This document shows positions 4,787 to 10,300 of a DNA stretch of 12,638 nt, piece by piece. Position numbers and translations under genes: made by a program. The stretch's first letter is position 1, and each line of letters starts with the position of its first letter. The notes under the pieces were generated by a model. The model saw nothing but the letters and a program-made list of their open reading frames with translations. It was not told the origin of the DNA and did no database searches. The DNA is from Sulfurimonas sp. (GTDB taxonomy: Bacteria > Campylobacterota > Campylobacteria > Campylobacterales > Sulfurimonadaceae), in assembly GCA_027083475.1 (NCBI GenBank), contig JALWON010000365.1:1-12638 (forward strand). Reading direction: 5' to 3'.

Positions 4787-6033
4787 TACTCGAGTTTTAT
4801 TTTATCGAGGGCTCGGTTTGTGACTTCTCTGAGTTCTACCTGATTTTCTAACACTTTTAAATCATACTCATGTTGTTGTTTCAAGATAAGTTCAACATTT
4901 TTTCCAATTAAGTCTATATGTTGTGAGGAGGATTCTAGTTTTGGAATACTCTCTTTGTCAAAAACCATACCAATAGCAGCGAGCCCTGCCTCAGTAAGTG
5001 TTTTGATCGTTCCATCTATGAGAAGTCCAAAGTTGAGTATCATGACAGACATATTCATAATGAGATGCTCTGTATGCACGATTCTATCGCTCATTTCACC
5101 AATTCTGTCTGCCATAAGTCCTATTTGGGAAGCCATCCATAAAACACGGTTTGCCATAGGACCGAGTTCTTCACCTTGAGAAGCAAACATATACCCATAG
5201 TTCATCCCATCACTCGCAAAATGGTAGGCATCACTTGCAAGTTGTGAGGCAAACTTATAGGCATCATCTTCTGTTTTCATAGCAAAATCAAAGGCTAAAT
5301 TACTTGTATTGCTTGCAAAGTTGTAGGCATCATCGCGAGTATCTTGTGTGAATGTAAAGGCATCGCTTCGTGTGTCTTGTGCAAAATCAAAGGCATTTTC
5401 ACGGGTCCCTTGTGCAAATTTAAAAGCACTCTGTTCAACTTGTGCAGGAAGATTAAAAAGTTTACTTAACATACTACTTTTTTGCTGTGCTTTTTTTCCG
5501 CCAAATTGTGCAAAAAGGTCTGCAGGCAGAGGTGCCTTTTCATTTGGAAAAATCTCACTTTTTGTTTTGACAAAAAGGTTAAAAGTCTCAATAAACTTTT
5601 TGAGTTCGTCCATATCGACATCTTCCTCTTTTTGTCCCTCTATTTTTTTAGAAAAATCAACAAATTTTTCTTCTAGGGTTTTATAAATTTGTGAAAGATT
5701 TTGGTTACTCAAACGTGCTTCTTGCACAGCGAGGGGTTGTTCAAACTTGAGATTTTCTAAAAAGTCTATAAAGCCTAAATTATCATCATGCTGTGTAAAA
5801 AAGCCAAGTTTAATAATCCCAAGTTTACTCCAAAAACGTTTGTTTTCTTTATCAAAAAAGAACTCTTTTGGGTTATTTAAACGATTTGTATTAATATCTA
5901 TAATTTGGCGGAGTTTATCGCTTGTGAGATTAAAAATATTTTGGATGTTTTCATCATCAAAAAAGAATTCATTCTTGTCATTAACATATAAATCTAATGT
6001 TTTATCTTTGTATGTTAAGGTTTTTTTTCTCAC
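4783..6033 (-). CDS. 416-residue protein with eight 11-residue repeats and heptads
   Basis: The family is unknown to me. Residues 15-95 match the RhuM/Bro-N-like region of the convergent gene (FWSKLGIIKLGFFTQ at 67-81). Residues 115-175 match its helical part and end in APLPADLF. Residues 202-289 are eight tandem 11-mers of the form x-A-F/Y-x-F-A-x-x-T-x-x. Residues 293-334 are six heptads (MANRVLW, MASQIGL, MADRIGE, MSDRIVH and two weaker ones). A hydrophobic stretch follows at about 327-358, then charged helices. The whole back half reads as long amphipathic helix, suited to lipid, polymer-surface or coiled-coil contacts. The start is a GTG at 6033 supported by AAAAGGAAG upstream; eight A residues follow directly. 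It faces the 6113 gene across 79 bases. A scaffold or surface-coating role is my inference. Confidence 0.8.
   Translation of the reverse strand: MRKKTLTYKDKTLDLYVNDKNEFFFDDENIQNIFNLTSDKLRQIIDINTNRLNNPKEFFFDKENKRFWSKLGIIKLGFFTQHDDNLGFIDFLENLKFEQPLAVQEARLSNQNLSQIYKTLEEKFVDFSKKIEGQKEEDVDMDELKKFIETFNLFVKTKSEIFPNEKAPLPADLFAQFGGKKAQQKSSMLSKLFNLPAQVEQSAFKFAQGTRENAFDFAQDTRSDAFTFTQDTRDDAYNFASNTSNLAFDFAMKTEDDAYKFASQLASDAYHFASDGMNYGYMFASQGEELGPMANRVLWMASQIGLMADRIGEMSDRIVHTEHLIMNMSVMILNFGLLIDGTIKTLTEAGLAAIGMVFDKESIPKLESSSQHIDLIGKNVELILKQQHEYDLKVLENQVELREVTNRALDKIKLEY
5167..5430 (-). repeat. Eight tandem 33-bp (11-residue) hendecad repeats
   Basis: This stretch encodes residues 202-289 of the 416-residue protein. 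Examples are NAFDFAQDTRS, DAFTFTQDTRD, DAYNFASNTSN and DAYKFASQLAS. Eleven residues make about three helical turns, so the Ala/Phe/Ala positions align along one face, as in apolipoprotein, synuclein or LEA-type helices. The first five units are most alike; the last one (YGYMFASQGEE) is degenerate. Confidence 0.85.
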
Positions 6034-6072
6034 AGGGCTTCCTTTTGAAGTATTCGTTAATCGAAATTAGAA

Positions 6073-6082
6073 TATAATTATA
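6073..6082. promoter_or_regulatory. Shared palindromic -10 box for divergent genes
   Basis: TATAATTATA reads TATAAT on the plus strand (6073-6078) and on the minus strand (6082-6077). It sits between the 416-residue gene (starts 6033, minus) and the gene at 6113 (plus). RNA polymerase could use it in either direction, but not both at once, so the two genes may compete. No convincing -35 box is seen, which is usual in Campylobacterota. Confidence 0.45.
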
Positions 6083-6112
6083 GCAAATTAGAGGGAAAAG
6101 GAAGATTAATTT

Positions 6113-6484
6113 ATGTCTATCATGGATAAATTCAAAGATATTGTTAAAGATACAGTATACACAAGTAAAGATGCAACAAACTCCAAACTCTTTAAAACGG
6201 TACTGAATCAGTTGATTAAAAGCTATGGAACGGTTTTAGCATTTAAGATTGATTCAAAAGACAGATCATTTTTAATTGAACTCATGATGAAAGGGGAAAA
6301 GCTCCCAATTATTATAGATATTACAAGTTATGAGTTTATAAAACATGAAGAGTATACATCGGTTATTATGTATGAGATGAAAACAAACAGAGAGTGGATG
6401 CAAACTTTGATGGATATGTTTATCATTAACAAAGAGTTTGAGTTACCGGCAAAACTCAATGGACCAATTCAGACTTTTATGTAA
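6113..6484 (+). CDS. Unknown TNREWM-motif protein, long form
   Basis: This 123-residue protein has an N-terminal helical region (residues 1-40, MSIMDKFKDIVKDTVYTSKD) followed by an 83-residue domain that aligns without gaps to the protein at 6982-7233. The domain begins with beta-strand-like FKIDSKDRSFLIEL, has GEKLPI, then TNREWM, and ends in FELPAKLNGPIQTFM. I count about 25 identities in 83. I cannot name the family; a strand-rich front with a helical end could suit a small lipid- or protein-binding fold. It has no signal peptide or membrane span. AAGGA at 6098-6102 precedes the ATG, and TATAATTATA at 6073-6082 is the likely promoter. A further promoter-like site follows before the next gene. 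Confidence 0.75.
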   Translation: MSIMDKFKDIVKDTVYTSKDATNSKLFKTVLNQLIKSYGTVLAFKIDSKDRSFLIELMMKGEKLPIIIDITSYEFIKHEEYTSVIMYEMKTNREWMQTLMDMFIINKEFELPAKLNGPIQTFM

Positions 6485-6502
6485 AGCTATAAGTAATTTG
6501 GA

Positions 6503-6512
6503 TATAATTATA
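6503..6512 (+). promoter_or_regulatory. Promoter -10 box before the 141-residue gene
   Basis: TATAATTATA repeats the box found at 6073-6082, and the identity extends to G-R-A before it (6500-6502 and 6070-6072). It lies 25 bases before the ATG at 6538, a distance that fits a short leader carrying AAGGA at 6526-6530. Confidence 0.45.
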
Positions 6513-6537
6513 AAAATAAATTTTTAAGGAAACAAAT

Positions 6538-6963
6538 ATGTCAGTAAAAGCAAATATAGATTATGAAAACAAAGCAGTAGAAATAGTAGATGCAGATGGG
6601 CAAGAAATCGATGCAAAAAGTTCATTAAAAGATAAAGCATTAAGTGCAGTGAAAAAAGTGGCAAAGTACTCTCCAATTGGTATGAGTTACACAGTTGGTA
6701 AAGGGATGATGGAGATGATGGACAGAGGTCTCAATGAAAACGATTTAAATAAAGTTGAAAACATTACTTTTGATCAAGTTGTGAACTTAATCAAAGAGGG
6801 TAAAGATGATTTTGAAGAGCTTCATATGACTTTTACAGCTGCCCAATCAAATGGTATTAACATCGGAAAACTCAAAAAAGAGGTGAATGACCAAGATGTC
6901 ACAATCGGTCTTGGTAAAAAAGGCGGCATTGGTTTAGAAATTGATGTGAAATACAAAAAATAA
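6538..6963 (+). CDS. Unknown 141-residue protein of the TNREWM cluster
   Basis: I do not recognise this protein. It starts with a strand-like acidic stretch (NIDYENKAVEIVDADGQEID). A basic helix follows (KDKALSAVKKVAKYS), then a Gly/Met-rich segment (PIGMSYTVGKGMMEMMDRGL) that could touch a membrane or partner. A helical middle (FDQVVNLIKEGKDDFEELHM) leads to a strand-rich C-terminus (VTIGLGKKGGIGLEIDVKYKK). No catalytic motif, signal peptide or clear transmembrane helix is visible. AAGGA precedes the ATG by seven bases. It has its own -10 box and is followed after 18 bases by the short TNREWM protein. Its place between the two homologous TNREWM genes suggests joint function, nature unknown. 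Confidence 0.75.
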   Translation: MSVKANIDYENKAVEIVDADGQEIDAKSSLKDKALSAVKKVAKYSPIGMSYTVGKGMMEMMDRGLNENDLNKVENITFDQVVNLIKEGKDDFEELHMTFTAAQSNGINIGKLKKEVNDQDVTIGLGKKGGIGLEIDVKYKK

Positions 6964-6981
6964 GGAAAAGGTGTTAGAATA

Positions 6982-7233
6982 ATGATAGACTTTAAATTAG
7001 ATTCAAAATCCAACTCAATTGCGTTTTCTATTCATCCAACAGGTGAAAAGGATCCTATTGATTTTAATGTAGATCATTATAAACTCAGCCGCGAGGGTGA
7101 GAAGTTTTTTATAGAAGTTTCAGGAATTCACACCAATCGTGAATGGATGAATATAGCTATTAATAACTTTTTACCAAAGGGAAAATTCCCTATTCCTGCA
7201 GAGTACGAAAGACTCATCCGCCTTGTTATGTAG
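6982..7233 (+). CDS. Unknown TNREWM-motif protein, short form
   Basis: This 83-residue protein is the stand-alone form of the domain found in residues 41-123 of the 6113 gene product. The whole length aligns without gaps: FKLDSK, GEKDPI, Y, TNREWM, then FPIPAEY and a final hydrophobic LIRLVM. The invariant positions (GEK.PI and TNREWM) should mark the functional or structural core. The family is not known to me. The ATG lies 18 bases after the preceding stop, with AAGG at 6968-6971 as ribosome site, so it is co-transcribed with the 141-residue gene. A terminator hairpin begins at its stop codon. The pair probably arose by duplication; one copy gained or the other lost the helical N-terminus. 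Confidence 0.8.
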   Translation: MIDFKLDSKSNSIAFSIHPTGEKDPIDFNVDHYKLSREGEKFFIEVSGIHTNREWMNIAINNFLPKGKFPIPAEYERLIRLVM

Positions 7234-7268
7234 TCATACTCACTTAGAGTGTGACTTCCTTCTTTTTT
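7233..7268 (+). terminator. Intrinsic terminator closing the TNREWM cluster
   Basis: GTCATACTC at 7233-7241 pairs with GAGTGTGAC at 7247-7255 (nine pairs, one of them T-G) around a five-base loop. A T-rich tail follows, with seven T residues at 7262-7268. It starts within the stop codon of the short TNREWM gene. It overlaps the last codons of the convergent Spy-like gene. Confidence 0.7.
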
Positions 7269-7662
7269 TCTCAATTCTTTTAAACCGTTTTATCAGTTTT
7301 CTTTTTTGTTCTTTTGTGAGTGTCTGGTACATCTTCGTAAAATACTCAGCAATGGCAGCACTTACCGCTTTATTTTCCCGTTTTGTAATTTGGAGAAATT
7401 TCTTTGTTAAAAACTTCTCTTTGTCAAAAAGAGCTGAGAGGACTTCATCTTTTCTTTTTGTACCCTCTTTAATACTTGTTAAATTATCTTTGAGTTTTTT
7501 TTCATAAAGATAAAGCTTCTCTTTTTGTTTTTTACTTAATTTTAAAGTCATAATAGACTTTTTTAAAATGAGTACTTTACCGATGGGAATGCACGTACCA
7601 ACACTATTTTTTGCCTCTAAAAAGGCAAAGGAGAGTGCTGCTATGAGTAAGAGTTTAAGCAT
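7240..7662 (-). CDS. Spy/CpxP-like periplasmic protein with LTxxQ motifs
   Basis: The 140-residue product opens with a signal peptide, MLKLLLIAALSFAFLEAK, so it is probably exported to the periplasm. The mature part is highly charged and helical. It has two LTxxQ-type motifs, LSKKQ at 42-46 and LTKEQ at 115-119, which mark the Spy/CpxP/CnrX-like helical hairpin fold of periplasmic stress chaperones and metal sensors. The very basic C-terminus (KRFKRIEKKRRKSHSK) is unusual. I set the start at 7662, where AAGGA lies just upstream; the frame runs 11 codons further without support. The start overlaps the end of the ABC permease gene by eight bases, so it is the third gene of that export operon. 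Whether it senses or protects the transporter is not known. Confidence 0.75.
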   Translation of the reverse strand: MLKLLLIAALSFAFLEAKNSVGTCIPIGKVLILKKSIMTLKLSKKQKEKLYLYEKKLKDNLTSIKEGTKRKDEVLSALFDKEKFLTKKFLQITKRENKAVSAAIAEYFTKMYQTLTKEQKRKLIKRFKRIEKKRRKSHSK

Positions 7663-8554
7663 TGAAAATCCTTCTGTAAAAGAGAGTATAGCCAAGTATA
7701 AATGTCATAACAATAAAACCAAAAATAATGAGTAGATTAATAAGCCATGTATTTGAAAGATATTCAACTCCAAAATGACTTAAAAAAGTCTCTGTTTGCA
7801 TACTCATAAACTGGTTGTCTTGTAGGTAATCAACCATTTGTGCAATCTGGTCATTGACCTCTTTGTTGCCTGTGGTAAAGATTACATTGCCTGTAATGAT
7901 GGCTTCGTAAGCATACTTGATTGGCATAATTCTTGCTATAGGCGGGGCTTTGTTGAAGTTGTCTTCCCACATATAGATTGATGTGTCCATATCTTGGTAA
8001 GGAATAAGCCCTCCGAGTAAGATTTGTGGAATAATGAGTACAGGAATGAGATTGGAAGCTATCATACTATTTCTTGCAAAGGAAGAGACAAACAGACCAA
8101 AAGAGATGCTCACAACAATGACAAAAAACATGACAAGGGAGTTAAACGCAACCAATGCCCAAGGAATGTGTAGAAAAATCATGCCAACAAGGTTATATAG
8201 AAGAGTTTGAATAAGTCCAAAAAAACTTAAAACATAGTATTTGGAGAGGTAGTAACCAAAAATAGAAACACCTCCTAAAGATTCACGCTGTACCATGTTT
8301 TTATCTTTAATGACTTCAAAAACAGAGCTAATTAAGCCAAAAAATATGGCTGAGATGAGCATAAAGAAGAGATAATTAGGATAGGAACTGTTTTGTACCA
8401 AATCATCATTCGCACGAAAAATATAGGTTGATAAAAATGAGAGAAGGGGTGCGATGAAAAAGGAGACAATGAGATTGAGCTTTTCATAACTTTTAATCTT
8501 GAATTGGCGTTTGAGTTGATAATGTATTTGGGTTGTGATTGGATTGTTAAACAT
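7655..8554 (-). CDS. ABC-2 type transporter permease, ABCG-like
   Basis: This 299-residue membrane protein has about six hydrophobic segments (roughly 27-46, 60-80, 107-130, 134-158, 166-185 and 272-292). The conserved cytoplasmic loop EVIKDKNMVQRESLGG at 80-95 is typical of ABCG/ABC-2 permeases and contacts the ATPase. A larger periplasmic stretch, about 186-270, lies before the last helix. It forms the channel half of an exporter with the ATPase encoded immediately upstream: its ATG begins right after the ATPase stop codon, with ACGGA as a weak ribosome site. As a half-size permease it would work as a homodimer. The substrate is unknown; lipids, drugs or cell-envelope compounds are all possible for this family. 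Confidence 0.88.
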   Translation of the reverse strand: MFNNPITTQIHYQLKRQFKIKSYEKLNLIVSFFIAPLLSFLSTYIFRANDDLVQNSSYPNYLFFMLISAIFFGLISSVFEVIKDKNMVQRESLGGVSIFGYYLSKYYVLSFFGLIQTLLYNLVGMIFLHIPWALVAFNSLVMFFVIVVSISFGLFVSSFARNSMIASNLIPVLIIPQILLGGLIPYQDMDTSIYMWEDNFNKAPPIARIMPIKYAYEAIITGNVIFTTGNKEVNDQIAQMVDYLQDNQFMSMQTETFLSHFGVEYLSNTWLINLLIIFGFIVMTFILGYTLFYRRIFNA

Positions 8555-10240
8555 CTATTTTTCCGTAAAATTATTCAAATAACTAAAAAGATTCCAAAAG
8601 GTACTTTTCTCTTCTGCTTGGATTTCTAAAAGAAGCTCCGGATCGCCCCCTTCTAAATCTGCCCGTCTATCATTAAACATATAGGTGTCTTCGGTTTTGA
8701 CAAGTTTGAAAATATTGAGGACCTCTTTGGCTGTATTTGTGTAGATGTTGTTTCCATCTTCATTAAAAACAATAACCTTGTCAAACTCTTTATACATACT
8801 TGCAGAGGGTTGATGAATGTTGATAATAATGATTTTATTCATATGTGTAATTTGTTTGAGCTCACTGATAATATTTTCACTATCTAAAGAGGAGAGTCCA
8901 CTCGTTGGCTCATCCATCAAAATCAAATCAACATCTTTGAGGAGTTCAAGGGCAATGTTGAGCCTTTTTCTTTGCCCTCCTGAGATTGTGTATTTTCCTT
9001 GTGCAAATATAGGACTGTATTTAATATCGATGATACCAAGGTTTCTGAGCTGCTTTGAGATGAGTTTATCTACATTGGCATCACTCTCTTTTTTGCCAAA
9101 ATGGAGGCGGTAGTAGTAGTACATATTGTCATAGACATTTAAGTCTTTGATGAGCACATCATCTTGGGGAACATAGCCCATACGATGAAAGTATTTTTGA
9201 GAAACTTGTTCATCGTTGATGAGTAATTCTCCTTGAAGTTTTTTTGCTTGTTTGACAAAGGTTCTTAAAAGAGTCGTTTTCCCTGAGCCAGAGGGTCCCA
9301 TAATGGCGACAAGTTCCCCCTCGTGAATCTTGAAATTGACATTTTTTATAATGGTGTTGCGTTTTGAGTAACCGGCATATAAATCGTTGGCTTCTATTTT
9401 ATAAATATGGTCTTTGACAATAGAACAGTTGAAAATATTTTTATCTTGATGGATAATTTCTGAGACTAAAAACTGTGTCTGTGTCTCTTGTGAAAAGAGT
9501 TTTCTGAGTACATCTGTATCGAGGTAAATGACCTCTTTGTCATTGGTTATACGCAGAAAACTCTCTTCGTTGAGGTAGTAAATAGAGTGGTCTCGGACTT
9601 TATGATTGACAAATGCAAAGGATTCTTCTTTAAATTCTTGACATTTTTCATAGAGTGAAAGATTTTTCTCATTTTTATAGCTATAGATATGGAGGGCTTG
9701 ACTCTTATGATTGAGTAGGAGAAAAAAGTCATCGATATGCAAGATGATAAAACTGACTTGATAGTGCTCAAAAGATTGATTGAGTTCGCTTTTTGCATGC
9801 TGATCAAAACAGATAAAGTCTATATTTGGTACATTTTTAGCAATAACAGTGTGCGCTTTTTCATACTTTTTTTGCATTAAGAGCGATAAAATGTCATATA
9901 AATAGGGAAGATTGAGTTTTATATAAATCTCTTTTAACGCAGTGATTTGTTTTTTACTAACTTTTTCATTATGAATATTTTTGAGCATAATCACCATAAA
10001 AAGATTAATCAAAATAATATATTTTTTCGATGTTGTGAGTTTGTTAAGATAGGCGATGAGTTCTTCAAGGGAGATATTTTTAGCAAATTCATCAAATTCA
10101 TCAATAGAGAGGCTGATATCTGCATCACTATGCCCTTCAACAAGGCGTTTTGCAGCGAGAAGTACATCACTTGTAGTCAGTGTGCCACTCTCTTGTGCTA
10201 TTTCAATCCAAAGTTTATAAATGTAGGCTAGGTTATTCAT
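8555..10240 (-). CDS. ABCG-type ABC ATPase with long N-terminal extension
   Basis: This 561-residue protein carries an ABC domain at about 280-510: Walker A GPSGSGKTT at 315-323, Q-loop Q359 in YVPQDD, signature ISGGQRKR at 419-426, Walker B LILMDEP at 439-445 and H476 in IHQPS. The GGQRKR and IHQPS forms place it in the ABCG/White exporter group. The first 280 residues are not part of a normal ABCG ATPase. Residues 1-125 are helical and look somewhat TerB-like; 140-275 look strand-rich and may be a worn forkhead-associated-like sensor domain. These could regulate transport. The only plausible start is the ATG at 10240, which has no ribosome site. Its permease follows with no gap. Confidence 0.88.
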   Translation of the reverse strand: MNNLAYIYKLWIEIAQESGTLTTSDVLLAAKRLVEGHSDADISLSIDEFDEFAKNISLEELIAYLNKLTTSKKYIILINLFMVIMLKNIHNEKVSKKQITALKEIYIKLNLPYLYDILSLLMQKKYEKAHTVIAKNVPNIDFICFDQHAKSELNQSFEHYQVSFIILHIDDFFLLLNHKSQALHIYSYKNEKNLSLYEKCQEFKEESFAFVNHKVRDHSIYYLNEESFLRITNDKEVIYLDTDVLRKLFSQETQTQFLVSEIIHQDKNIFNCSIVKDHIYKIEANDLYAGYSKRNTIIKNVNFKIHEGELVAIMGPSGSGKTTLLRTFVKQAKKLQGELLINDEQVSQKYFHRMGYVPQDDVLIKDLNVYDNMYYYYRLHFGKKESDANVDKLISKQLRNLGIIDIKYSPIFAQGKYTISGGQRKRLNIALELLKDVDLILMDEPTSGLSSLDSENIISELKQITHMNKIIIINIHQPSASMYKEFDKVIVFNEDGNNIYTNTAKEVLNIFKLVKTEDTYMFNDRRADLEGGDPELLLEIQAEEKSTFWNLFSYLNNFTEK

Positions 10241-10252
10241 AACATTATTATA
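10240..10252 (-). promoter_or_regulatory. -10 box abutting the ABC ATPase start (possible leaderless mRNA)
   Basis: On the minus strand TATAAT lies at 10252-10247, only six bases before the ATG at 10240-10238. Transcription from it would begin at or next to the A of the start codon. No purine-rich ribosome site precedes the ATG. No good -35 box was seen. Confidence 0.4.
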
Positions 10253-10275
10253 GCTAATATTTTAGAAGAAAGTGA

Positions 10276-10300
10276 CTAATCCCAAAAGGGATTAGTTTTT
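10276..10300. terminator. Hairpin at the end of the RND transporter gene
   Basis: CTAATCCC at 10276-10283 pairs perfectly with GGGATTAG at 10288-10295 around AAAA. The RND stop codon (10292-10294) lies in the stem. On the minus strand the stem is followed by TCACTTTTCTTCT, a broken T-tract, which fits a modest terminator for the RND gene. On the plus strand five T residues follow directly, so it may also block plus-strand transcription. Confidence 0.55.

Noticed and set aside
4955..5686. Plus-strand open frames inside the 416-residue gene
   Set aside because: They are antisense frames kept open by the low-stop composition of the repeat codons; no ribosome sites and no protein-like pattern.
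6021..6030. A8 run just after the GTG start of the 416-residue gene as a phase-variation tract
   Set aside because: Eight A residues encoding Lys codons are common in AT-rich DNA; contingency tracts in this phylum are usually G/C runs. No second frame is evident.
7223..7507. Plus-strand open frame with hydrophobic product opposite the Spy-like gene
   Set aside because: It is the mirror of a Lys-rich coding strand (AAA/AAG read as TTT/CTT), overlaps the terminator and has no ribosome site.
8817..9113. Plus-strand open frame opposite the ABC ATPase domain
   Set aside because: It lies wholly antisense to the Walker A to Walker B region, which is certainly coding on the minus strand.
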